Below, piece after piece: positions 7,732-13,225 of a stretch of 23,492 nucleotides of DNA. Source of the DNA: a virus; the IMG/VR virus record IMGVR_UViG_3300031951_001218, positions 1 to 23,492 of that record. One strand, 5' to 3'. The translations under genes were made by a program, and so were the position numbers. Position 1 is the stretch's first letter. Every line of letters begins with the position of its first letter. The notes under the pieces were generated by a model. That model was not told the DNA's origin, did no database searches, and saw nothing but the letters and a program-made list of their open reading frames with translations.

Positions 7732-7733
7732 TG

Positions 7734-8072
7734 CTACCTCGTCACATCAGCAAGAACCGCAACAGTCCCCGAAAGAATTGTCGTAATCACACCGGATGCG
7801 TTTTCCTGAAGGTCCCAATACAGGTAACCTGGGTCCAGATCGGCTGTGTCTGCCGCCGCAAAAGTAACCTTCATTTGGCCGTTCGCCCCGTCAGTTACGG
7901 TGCAGGTTCCGGTGATTGCAACAGCGGCAATATCGGGCGTTGAGCGCATCTGACTGGAGTAGGTGCGGCCAGTAATGTTGATCGGTGTGGTGCCGTCAGA
8001 CGTAATGGTAACCTCAACGACCTCTGTGTCGCCACGGGTAATCGTCAAATCCTGTTTAGCGGGTGCAGCCAT
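7734..8072 (-). CDS. Small beta-rich fibre-associated protein
   Basis: 112 aa. It begins '[19 protein letters not shown]', continues through strands '[21 protein letters not shown]' and '[15 protein letters not shown]', and ends '[18 protein letters not shown]' followed by 'VAVLADVTR'. The opening 'RGDT', the 'Y-x-D-L-Q' strand and the 'DVTR' end are shared by many small phage proteins found just before fibre genes, in some cases related to upper baseplate or fibre-anchoring domains. No SD sequence precedes the ATG, but a TAnnnT element (TAGACT) lies 7 nt upstream. Function is inferred from resemblance and position. Confidence 0.68.
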   Translation of the reverse strand: MAAPAKQDLTITRGDTEVVEVTITSDGTTPINITGRTYSSQMRSTPDIAAVAITGTCTVTDGANGQMKVTFAAADTADLDPGYLYWDLQENASGVITTILSGTVAVLADVTR

Positions 8073-8079
8073 CGGCGCT

Positions 8080-8085
8080 AGTCTA
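8080..8085 (-). promoter_or_regulatory. Possible -10 element (TAGACT) for leaderless start
   Basis: TAGACT on the minus strand ends 7 nt before the ATG of the 112-aa gene, which lacks an SD. This spacing fits leaderless promoters of the TAnnnT type. No good -35 was found. A short TAnnnT is easily met by chance, so support is weak. Confidence 0.25.
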
Positions 8086-8087
8086 CA

Positions 8088-8351
8088 CTACTTCTTTCCA
8101 CGGTTCCTGGCTCGGTTCCGTGACGGGGACTCCGACACGATACGACCGTCCTTCGTATGGCTCATGTCGTTGCCGCCCTTGCCCATGACACCACGGTCAC
8201 GGCGGGTCTTAGCCAACTCTCGACGTTTCGCCATCTGGCCGGGGGATTTGTTGAAGGTTGTGTCGTAAGCCTTCTTTTTCTCCCGTGCATCCGGGTTATC
8301 CCGGTAATACTTGGCGGACTTTTTCGGGTTGGCCGCTTTACGGGGAGCCAC
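8088..8351 (-). CDS. Small Lys/Arg-rich basic protein (87 aa)
   Basis: An 87-aa protein starting at the GTG that overlaps the upstream TAG by 1 nt; AAGG lies about 10 nt before it. A GTG 6 nt further upstream would add two residues. The sequence is strongly basic: 'NPKKSAKYYRDNPDAREKKK', 'SPGQMAKRRELAKTRRDRG', then a Gly-rich section and 'SPSRNRARNRGKK'. I recognise this plan (Y-Y-x-x-N-P-x-A-R-x-K-K-x-A-Y, R-x-x-L-x-x-x-R, 'MSHTKDGRIV') from small proteins of marine and freshwater phages, from memory. Its role is unknown; nucleic-acid binding or a packaged basic protein is plausible. Confidence 0.78.
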   Translation of the reverse strand: MAPRKAANPKKSAKYYRDNPDAREKKKAYDTTFNKSPGQMAKRRELAKTRRDRGVMGKGGNDMSHTKDGRIVSESPSRNRARNRGKK

Positions 8352-8623
8352 TACCACTTCACCTTATTGGCCCAGTATGCGGCAGACATTTTGCCCTTGG
8401 CGATGTTCGCTGCGTGGCGAGCCTTGAACGACTCACGACGCTTACGGTAAGCAGCAGATTCACCAGCCTTCTTCGGGGAGCCAGATACGCCCTGTTGGCC
8501 GAAACGAATCAGTTTAATCTTGCTGCCTTCCTTGGCAAGGACAGCATGGGACTTTTTTGCATTCGGGGTGCGCTTGGGTTTGTTGTAACCGGAGAACCGT
8601 TCGCCACGATATTCGATGCTCAT
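8351..8623 (-). CDS. Small basic phage protein (90 aa, 'YWANKVKW' end)
   Basis: A 90-aa protein starting at the ATG that overlaps the TGA of the 49-aa gene (ATGA, 4 nt). A TTG 15 nt upstream would add five residues but is less likely. It reads 'MSIEYRGERFSGYNKPKRTP', then 'KKSHAVLAKEGSKIKLIRFG', and ends 'RHAANIAKGKMSAAYWANKVKW'. From memory this closely resembles a conserved small protein of aquatic phages encoded near structural genes. It is highly basic with an aromatic C-terminus. Function is unknown. Its tandem placement with two other basic mini-proteins suggests a shared role. Confidence 0.8.
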   Translation of the reverse strand: MSIEYRGERFSGYNKPKRTPNAKKSHAVLAKEGSKIKLIRFGQQGVSGSPKKAGESAAYRKRRESFKARHAANIAKGKMSAAYWANKVKW

Positions 8624-8769
8624 TGGTTTGCCGCCCAAGCGTTATCGACAAGGTTCGGATACTTGCGACCAGCCTTCGTTGCCCGAGCCTTCGCAGCCTT
8701 CTTCTGGCTGTCGGTCAACTTGGTTGATTTCTTGTTCGGGTTCTTCTTATCCCAAAACTGCTTTTTCAC
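8620..8769 (-). CDS. 49-aa Lys-rich basic protein
   Basis: Reads MKKQFWDKKNPNKKSTKLTD, then a Lys/Ala helix ('SQKKAAKARATKAGRK'), and ends 'YPNLVDNAWAANQ'. It starts at GTG overlapping the stop of the GT4 glycosyltransferase (GTGA, 4 nt) and its TGA overlaps the next ATG by 4 nt. Translational coupling on both sides and the distinctive 'RxYPNLVDN' segment, which I recall from aquatic phage mini-proteins, make this a real gene. The N-terminal two-thirds is strongly positive. No function is established. Confidence 0.8.
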   Translation of the reverse strand: MKKQFWDKKNPNKKSTKLTDSQKKAAKARATKAGRKYPNLVDNAWAANQ

Positions 8770-9845
8770 GATGGCTCCATTTCAACAGCACCAGAATCAG
8801 ATAATACCTGATAGGCCCCCGGAGTGATAGAGGCAATTTGCCCTGGGGCCAGAATGTATGTGTCGTTGCCGATGGTTGCTTTGACGGTTCGTTTGGCTCG
8901 GACTTTGATTTGGACTGTGGGGGCTTCCCACTCTGGGTTGCTGAGCAGTTTCCCTGGGGGTACCGCTGCTACTAGTTTTTTGGCTGCTTCAGCCCAAGAG
9001 AATTTGTTTGTTCCGGCTGGGCGTTTCCGGGGGAGCCGCAGGTCGTATGCGTCTTGCATTGCTAGTTTCAATTTTTGCAGGTTAGGTTCGTCCCACTGGC
9101 CGACTGTTTGGGCTGGGGATTTGCCGCAGGGGACGGTCCATTGGGCAAGGTGCATAAAGTCTCGTTGACCGGTGGATTCGGAGACGATGGTGGGGATGCC
9201 CATAGCGATTGCCTGTAGCGGCATCAACCCGAATCCTTCGCCTCTGGCTGGGGCTACGAAACAGTCAGCCTGGTTGTACCAGTCTCGTTGTTCTTCGGCG
9301 TTCATCCACTTTCGGTACAGGGTGATCTTGGGGTGTTTGACGTTTTCTGTGTCGAAGGCGTGTGGGGCGGCTTTGATGTGTAATTCTGCGTCTGGCAGGT
9401 TGAGGGCGGTAAATGCCTGCACCACCAGGTCTAGGCCCTTACGGAGCCACAGGGAGCCTCCTGCGTGGAACCTGAACGGGCCGTCTGGGCGTTGTGGTGA
9501 TTTGCGCCAGAACGTCAGGTCTACCCCGAGTGGCACCACGGTGGCATCGGAGTGGTAATTAGAAAACAGTTCTAGATTGTGTTCGCATGGGACAAGCAGT
9601 TGGTCAAACTGTCCGAACCAGGGTTTCATAAAGTTCGGCACAGTGTCGGTTTCCCACATCGTAAACAGCACCCGATGCTGACCTCGATACCAGCCTTTTA
9701 CAGCGTTGGGTAACTGCATGTGGACGTTGACAGATGCACGTTCGTCAAACTTGACACCGGCAGGGGCGTGGTCAAGGAACCCTTGGAGCATTGACCCGTA
9801 TCCGATTTTTGGTTCGTCAATGCCAGTCCAAGACTGAAAGTTCAT
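8766..9845 (-). CDS. GT4-type glycosyltransferase (GT-B fold) with C-terminal extension
   Basis: 359 aa. Residues about 104-136 ('VVPLGVDLTFWRK' to 'SLWLRKGLDLVVQAF') and 194-227 ('DCFVAPARGEGFGLMPLQAI') are the familiar landmarks of retaining GT-B transferases of family 4: the linker strand, the R/K-G helix and the acidic loop that holds the nucleotide sugar. The E-x7-E motif is present as E203-x7-Q211, so the second acid is replaced by Gln. Residues 310-359 ('VQIKVRAKRTVKATIG', 'YILAPGQIASITPGAYQVL') form an added beta domain not typical of GT4. The ATG overlaps the upstream stop (ATGA) and GAGG lies 4 nt before it. It may glycosylate virion or fibre proteins; donor and acceptor are unknown. 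Confidence 0.88.
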   Translation of the reverse strand: MNFQSWTGIDEPKIGYGSMLQGFLDHAPAGVKFDERASVNVHMQLPNAVKGWYRGQHRVLFTMWETDTVPNFMKPWFGQFDQLLVPCEHNLELFSNYHSDATVVPLGVDLTFWRKSPQRPDGPFRFHAGGSLWLRKGLDLVVQAFTALNLPDAELHIKAAPHAFDTENVKHPKITLYRKWMNAEEQRDWYNQADCFVAPARGEGFGLMPLQAIAMGIPTIVSESTGQRDFMHLAQWTVPCGKSPAQTVGQWDEPNLQKLKLAMQDAYDLRLPRKRPAGTNKFSWAEAAKKLVAAVPPGKLLSNPEWEAPTVQIKVRAKRTVKATIGNDTYILAPGQIASITPGAYQVLSDSGAVEMEPS

Positions 9846-10129
9846 GAAACCTCAACGGGTGGCGCAACTGGCGCACCCTCGATTTGCCATTTTTCGGTGG
9901 CGTGCTTTTCTAGAACGCTACAGCCGTCAATTTGGCGTGGCTGCAAACCCTGCTTACGCAAACGCTTGTATGCAGGCATGTCACGATTCCAGTTTCGTTC
10001 ACGCTGGTTTATCTCAGATACACGTGAGCCACGGGTCGTCGTGGAGTTGGTGCCCATCCGAACACCAGCAACCTTGCAACCGAAGCAGCCATCAACATCA
10101 AGATTGGGGTGGACTTCCCTGTGTTTCAT
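9842..10129 (-). CDS. Conserved hypothetical phage protein (95 aa)
   Basis: 95 aa from the ATG; a TTG 30 nt upstream would add ten residues but overlaps the preceding gene more. It begins MKHREVHPNLDVDGCFGCKV with a C15-x2-C18 pair, plus H3, H7, C70 and H75. The middle 'RDMPAYKRLRKQGLQPRQIDG' is helical. From memory it resembles a small protein common in actinobacterial phages ('HP...GC.GC', 'AYKRLR..G.QP'). The CxxC might bind zinc, but only one pair is close together. It overlaps the upstream gene by 32 nt and the downstream glycosyltransferase by 4 nt. Function unknown. Confidence 0.75.
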   Translation of the reverse strand: MKHREVHPNLDVDGCFGCKVAGVRMGTNSTTTRGSRVSEINQRERNWNRDMPAYKRLRKQGLQPRQIDGCSVLEKHATEKWQIEGAPVAPPVEVS

Positions 10130-10337
10130 GATTTTCCAATTTCTCTTGCAGGCTGTCAATAATTGTTCTCAAGCGTTCAATTTCGTCTGCTGCTACGGTC
10201 CGAAAAGCGTCGTAGCGTGTGATACCGCAGTGGCATGTGACTGGTTTACGCATACGTTGCGGAAGCGTGACAATGCTTCGTGCATACCAAAGACGGTCAG
10301 AAAATTCAAGATGATCGTCGTACTGGTTGGTTTCCAT
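10098..10337 (-). CDS. Small hypothetical protein with coiled coil (79 aa)
   Basis: The start codon overlaps the TAA of the 84-aa gene by 1 nt (TAATG). Residues about 1-45 hold an N-terminal segment with 'HLEFSDRLWYARSIVTL' and a 'CHCG' motif (C35, C37). Residues about 48-72 ('ADEIERLRTIIDSLQEKLEN') form a clear amphipathic coiled coil. The C-terminus is short and polar. I do not recognise a family. The coiled coil suggests oligomerisation. Its last 32 nt overlap the start of the next gene. Confidence 0.65.
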   Translation of the reverse strand: METNQYDDHLEFSDRLWYARSIVTLPQRMRKPVTCHCGITRYDAFRTVAADEIERLRTIIDSLQEKLENHETQGSPPQS

Positions 10338-10591
10338 TATTCAATGTAATCGCCGTAGCCAGCCGCAATAAGGTCTGCTTCTTCTTGGGCGGTCAACGGG
10401 TGGATGTGTCCGCCGTGGTAAATCTTTTCGATCTCGGTGTCGTCATCTGGTTGTGATTCGGTGAACGAACCGTTGGTCAGTTTATAGACGTTGCGGCCAC
10501 GAGGCCAGCCACCAAGATAGGCGAAGATGCCTTCGCCTGAGCCGTCATCGAAACGGACGAACGGGTCGGTGGGCGGACGAAACGTAGCCAT
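10337..10591 (-). CDS. Conserved small phage protein (84 aa)
   Basis: 84 aa: 'MATFRPPTDPFVRFDDGSGE' then 'YLGGWPRGRNVYKLTNGS', 'QPDDDTEIEKIYHGGHIHPL' and 'EEADLIAAGYGDYIE'. The 'RG-x-NVY', 'YHGGHIHPLT' and 'L-x-AAGYGDYI' pieces match, from memory, a small protein widespread in actinobacterial phages, with no known role. The ATG lacks an SD; the sequence just upstream is the tail of the capsid terminator, and a TATTCT element ends 6 nt before the ATG. This may be a leaderless start or translation after readthrough. Confidence 0.76.
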   Translation of the reverse strand: MATFRPPTDPFVRFDDGSGEGIFAYLGGWPRGRNVYKLTNGSFTESQPDDDTEIEKIYHGGHIHPLTAQEEADLIAAGYGDYIE

Positions 10592-10597
10592 CGCTCA

Positions 10598-10603
10598 AGA
10601 ATA
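10598..10603 (-). promoter_or_regulatory. Possible -10 element (TATTCT) within terminator tail
   Basis: TATTCT on the minus strand is preceded by TGT, giving an extended -10 (TGn), and ends 6 nt before the ATG of the SD-less 84-aa gene. That arrangement suits a leaderless transcript starting at or beside the A of ATG. No -35 match is present 16-18 nt upstream, where the terminator stem lies. Confidence 0.33.
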
Positions 10604-10632
10604 ACAAAGACCCCCCGGTTTCCCGAGGGGTC
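10602..10632 (-). terminator. Rho-independent terminator after the major capsid gene
   Basis: On the minus strand a 10-bp stem (GACCCCTCGG with CCGGGGGGTC, including one T-G wobble) encloses a GAAA tetraloop and is followed by TTTGTTATT. The hairpin occupies 10609-10632 and starts 23 nt after the capsid stop codon. It is the only strong terminator I see in the window and should end or attenuate the scaffold-capsid transcript. Confidence 0.88.
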
Positions 10633-10655
10633 GATGCTATTCCTTGTCGGAAAGG

Positions 10656-11636
10656 TTACGAGTTCGAACCGAGGCTCGAAGCCGACTCGATGCGGCGCAG
10701 TGCTTCCTGACGGAACACCGAGTAGCCGACAAAGTGCTTCCAGCCAACCGGACGGAAGCGCTTGAGGATGTCGGTCACCGTGCCGTACACGATGCTCGGC
10801 TGTGCTCCGTACTCGCCACCGAGCGACACGCCCTTAGCAAGAGCCTGACGGCCCATGATGAGGGTGCCGTACACGTCGATGGTGCCGGACGAAGACGAGT
10901 TGTTCGACGCATCCACGAAAAGCGGTGCACGGGACGACTCGATGAATCGCACGTTGTCGATCATGCCAATTTCGCCGTTGTACAGGCCGTTCGGCTGTGC
11001 GTACTTGAACGAGTCACGCCAACCACCAGCGTCGGTGTTCGAACGGAAGTCGAACGACACGTCGGGGTGGATGAAGCCGACGTACGAACCACCAATGGTG
11101 GGCACGTTGGCCTTGCGCAACTGGGCGACGGCCTTGCGGACATCATTGATGTGAAGCACGTCATCGCTGTTAACCGTGGTACGGCTCGTCGGGTCAACTG
11201 CACCGCCGGTTGCGTAAAACACGTTGTCGCCAGCCTGGACCACATCACGGCAGATCGTGTCAATCGACAGACCAGCGTTGTAGCCGACAGCCTGAGCCGC
11301 AATCGGGTCAACCGGGATGAAGGACGATGCACGCAACTTGGCCGTGGTGACGGTTGCGTTGCCGTATTCCTTCAACGTCACGGTGACCTGGCTGTCGCTC
11401 ATCGCAACCGGGGTCACGTCCTCTGCTTCACCGAGTTCGGTGGTAGCAGCGGCGAGGTCAGCGAAGACCGTGAACTTGATGGATGCGCCAGGGTTGGTGG
11501 CGTTGGTTGCCTGAACGTCTGCGAACTGGTCGTAGTACATTTCGGGGCGGAGGGCGAAGTACGCCAACTTCTCAAATGCCACCTGGTCGGTGGTGAGGTT
11601 AGCGGTGCCCGTTTCTGCTGCATAGTAGTCAGCCAT
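10656..11636 (-). CDS. Major capsid protein, N4-gp56 family
   Basis: 326 aa, near the usual length for this family of HK97-fold capsid proteins. Features are an N-terminal 'LTTDQVAFEKLAYFALRPEM' with 'YYDQFAD', then 'NPGASIKFTVFADLAAATTE', 'VTVTLKEYGNATVTTAKL', a helix 'DPIAAQAVGYNAGLSIDTI', 'AVAQLRKANVPTIGGSYVGF' with 'HPDVSFDFRS', and near the C-terminus 'GVSLGGEYGAQPSIVYGTV' with 'DILKRFRPVGWKHFVGYSVF'. These match the order seen in N4-gp56-type major capsid proteins. It assembles the icosahedral head shell. AAAGGAGA lies 10 nt before the ATG, the gene follows the scaffold, and a terminator sits just after it. Expect high expression from the promoter at 12236-12263. Confidence 0.93.
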   Translation of the reverse strand: MADYYAAETGTANLTTDQVAFEKLAYFALRPEMYYDQFADVQATNATNPGASIKFTVFADLAAATTELGEAEDVTPVAMSDSQVTVTLKEYGNATVTTAKLRASSFIPVDPIAAQAVGYNAGLSIDTICRDVVQAGDNVFYATGGAVDPTSRTTVNSDDVLHINDVRKAVAQLRKANVPTIGGSYVGFIHPDVSFDFRSNTDAGGWRDSFKYAQPNGLYNGEIGMIDNVRFIESSRAPLFVDASNNSSSSGTIDVYGTLIMGRQALAKGVSLGGEYGAQPSIVYGTVTDILKRFRPVGWKHFVGYSVFRQEALRRIESASSLGSNS

Positions 11637-11659
11637 TTGGGTTGTTCTCCTTTAGAACT

Positions 11660-12106
11660 TTAGAGTTGGATTCCTTGTGCTTGTGCCTCAGCAAACACGG
11701 CGAGAAGTTCTTCTTCGGAGTTGGCGTCTTGCAGTCTCTTAATCCAGGAGGGCGGGGCTGGTGCGGTTTCGGCTCCGGTTGCTGCCTTGTTCGACTGCTT
11801 CCAGGCTTCCTTGTCCGTGGTGTCCACGTTCTGCTGGGGTGTAATCAACTGTGCCTCTTCAGCGGCCAGCCTGATTGCTTCTGGGGAAAGGTCTCCGTCG
11901 TAGCCTTTGACGAAATATTTGAACTTCGCTTCAGTCGGGTCGATACCGGCTTTCATGAAGTTGAATTCTCGTCTGGCTGTTTCGGCTTCCGCTAACTGCT
12001 TGCGCAGGTCTCGGGTTTCCTTTTCCAGTTGCTTCATCCGTGCCCGTACGGGGTTGGATTCCTGCTGTTCGTCTGTCTCCTCGAAGTCATCTTCGTAGTT
12101 CGACAT
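11660..12106 (-). CDS. Putative capsid scaffold protein
   Basis: 148 aa starting at ATG ('MSNYEDDFEETDEQQESN'), with GGAG 8-9 nt upstream. A GTG 24 nt further upstream has no comparable site. The first 18 residues are strongly acidic. Residues about 20-50 form a coiled coil ('RARMKQLEKETRDLRKQLAE'). 'MKAGIDPTEAKFKYFVKGYD' and a helix 'PEAIRLAAEEAQL' follow, and the C-terminus is 'SEEELLAVFAEAQAQGIQL'. Acidic, helical, coiled-coil proteins of about 150 aa just upstream of the capsid gene are the usual plan of phage scaffolds. The next gene starts 23 nt after its stop. Called from architecture and position. Confidence 0.82.
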   Translation of the reverse strand: MSNYEDDFEETDEQQESNPVRARMKQLEKETRDLRKQLAEAETARREFNFMKAGIDPTEAKFKYFVKGYDGDLSPEAIRLAAEEAQLITPQQNVDTTDKEAWKQSNKAATGAETAPAPPSWIKRLQDANSEEELLAVFAEAQAQGIQL

Positions 12107-12129
12107 ATGGCACTCTCCGTTTCTGCCCA

Positions 12130-12152
12130 CACCTACCCGGAGGAGTTAGGTG
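12130..12152 (-). other. Short hairpin in the scaffold-capsid leader
   Basis: A perfect 6-bp inverted repeat (CACCTA and TAGGTG) with an 11-nt loop. On the minus strand the loop contains CTCCTCC, which is complementary to SD-type sequences. It sits about 11 nt upstream of the scaffold SD, in the 157-nt gap between the 31-aa gene and the scaffold start. Confidence 0.35.
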
Positions 12153-12235
12153 GCTGCGTTATGTTGGTTACACCCCGGTATTTACTCCACAGGTACGGGG
12201 GCTATCTGTGGGTTCTGGCACTCGGCCTCGTGCAT

Positions 12236-12263
12236 AGAGTAGCACAAAGGTTTAGTTTGTCAA
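12236..12263 (-). promoter_or_regulatory. Strong sigma-70-like promoter for scaffold and capsid genes
   Basis: On the minus strand, a perfect TTGACA (12258-12263) is followed by a 16-nt spacer and TACTCT (12236-12241), a TAnnnT-type -10 preceded by TGC (extended -10). It lies in the one large gap of the head operon, directly after the stop of the 31-aa zinc-ribbon gene and about 130 nt before the scaffold ATG. It should give the scaffold-capsid pair an extra transcript, ended by the terminator at 10602-10632. Confidence 0.75.
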
Positions 12264-12359
12264 CTATCCTTCGCAGCAGTGTGCTTTATGTCCGCAGTGC
12301 GGGCAACGCCAGCGTGTTGCGATGGGGTCGTATTGCTGTTCGCAGTTTTCGCAGGTCAT
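12264..12359 (-). CDS. 31-aa zinc-ribbon mini-protein
   Basis: ATG overlaps the stop of the 289-aa gene (ATGA, 4 nt). The 31 residues contain C3-x2-C6 and C19-x2-C22, 12 residues apart, then H24, H27, C28 and C29. The second half 'RWRCPHCGHKAHCC' has the typical CPxCG knuckle of zinc ribbons, so one Zn ion coordinated by four Cys is expected. Trp17 and several Arg/Lys suggest nucleic-acid contact. Minimal zinc-ribbon proteins occur in many phages, usually with unknown roles. It ends exactly where the capsid promoter begins: the TAG is adjacent to the -35 hexamer. The overlap and the cysteine pattern make it a convincing gene. Confidence 0.78.
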   Translation of the reverse strand: MTCENCEQQYDPIATRWRCPHCGHKAHCCEG

Positions 12360-13225
12360 TGGGTTGCGGTGCCGAGACCAGCAACGCCTCGTTGACCGGC
12401 TGCGAACGTGCCGCCTGTTTCGAATTCTGCTTGTCGGCGTCGTCGGCGGGTTGCGATGCGTTGGGCTGCTGCGGCTGAGGTGCCGAATGTTCCAGAAATT
12501 TGTTCCTCTTGGCTGATGGCCTGCTCGCCTGCCATCTGTGCTTGGAACAAGCCTTGCTGTTCTGCGATGGTTGCAAACCCTTGACGGGCTGCGCCCATTG
12601 TCACGCCCTCAGCAGCGAGGGTTTCTGCCTGTGCCGCCGATAGGCCGATGCCTGCCTGCTGTTGGGCTTGGCCTGCGATTTGGGCTGCGCCAATCTGTCG
12701 GGCCATCAACGTCGAATCAGCCTTACGTCCAAGGGCATCGGTGGCACGGGTCGGGTCAAGGTAGAAAGCAGCGAGGTCGGCTTCGCCAATACCGTAGAGT
12801 CGGCGTAGTTCTTCCTTGGTTCCAGGGTCGGCGGCTTGGGCTGCACGGTACCCGCCGACGATACGGTTCTGTAGTTCGACGGGTGACACGTCGGAGCCGA
12901 TGAACTTGGCGAGGTCTGTCGGCTGGTCGTAGAAACCCATAGGGAGACCGGTGTTGCGGAGTGTCTGCGTCAACTCTTTCTCGGCTGCGATGTACTCGGA
13001 AGGCTTTAGTGGGTCAAGGCCGTTGGCGACACGGGTAGCGTTACCGGCAAACCTGTCATCGAACGCTTTCTTGACAGCGGGTTGGGATTCGATGGCGTTG
13101 TAAATGGCGTCTTCGTTGGAGACATCTATCTGAGACACAGGCACAAGGCTTCTGTTGAACGTTTCGAAAAGGAAGCCGAGACCATACTTGTCTAGCGCAC
13201 TTCTGAGGTCTGCTTCGGTAGCCAT
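12356..13225 (-). CDS. Ala/Gln-rich virion-associated protein (289 aa)
   Basis: 289 aa from the ATG that overlaps the upstream TGA by 1 nt (TGATG). Residues about 1-60 are mixed helical. Residues about 135-165 include 'LRRLYGIGEADLAAFYLDPT' and 'ATDALGRKADSTLMARQIG'. Residues about 165-265 are a long Ala/Gln-rich helical segment ('QIGAAQIAGQAQQQAGIGLS', 'TIAEQQGLFQAQMAGEQAIS'). The C-terminus carries 'RRRRRQAEF' and a Gly-rich tail. From memory, this plan (Y-G-I, L-A-A-F-Y-L-D-P, Ala-rich helix, 'F-x-G...R') recurs in environmental phages beside head genes. A virion or ejection role is plausible but not shown. No enzyme motif is visible. Confidence 0.68.
   Translation of the reverse strand: MATEADLRSALDKYGLGFLFETFNRSLVPVSQIDVSNEDAIYNAIESQPAVKKAFDDRFAGNATRVANGLDPLKPSEYIAAEKELTQTLRNTGLPMGFYDQPTDLAKFIGSDVSPVELQNRIVGGYRAAQAADPGTKEELRRLYGIGEADLAAFYLDPTRATDALGRKADSTLMARQIGAAQIAGQAQQQAGIGLSAAQAETLAAEGVTMGAARQGFATIAEQQGLFQAQMAGEQAISQEEQISGTFGTSAAAAQRIATRRRRRQAEFETGGTFAAGQRGVAGLGTATQ

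Noticed and set aside
10127-10159. TTGACA, 17 nt and GAAAAT just before the 95-aa gene, considered as a promoter
   Set aside because: A start 6-8 nt after the -10 would fall inside the coding region, the -10 is poor, and the segment lies within the upstream gene.
10656-10690. GGTTCGAAC-like T-arm sequence near the capsid gene end, considered as a tRNA or att site
   Set aside because: It is the codons for the capsid C-terminus (L-G-S-N-S); no acceptor, anticodon or D-arm pairing surrounds it and no integrase is present.
12106-12130. GTG upstream start for the scaffold gene
   Set aside because: The ATG at 12106 has GGAG at a good distance and the eight extra codons include that ribosome site.
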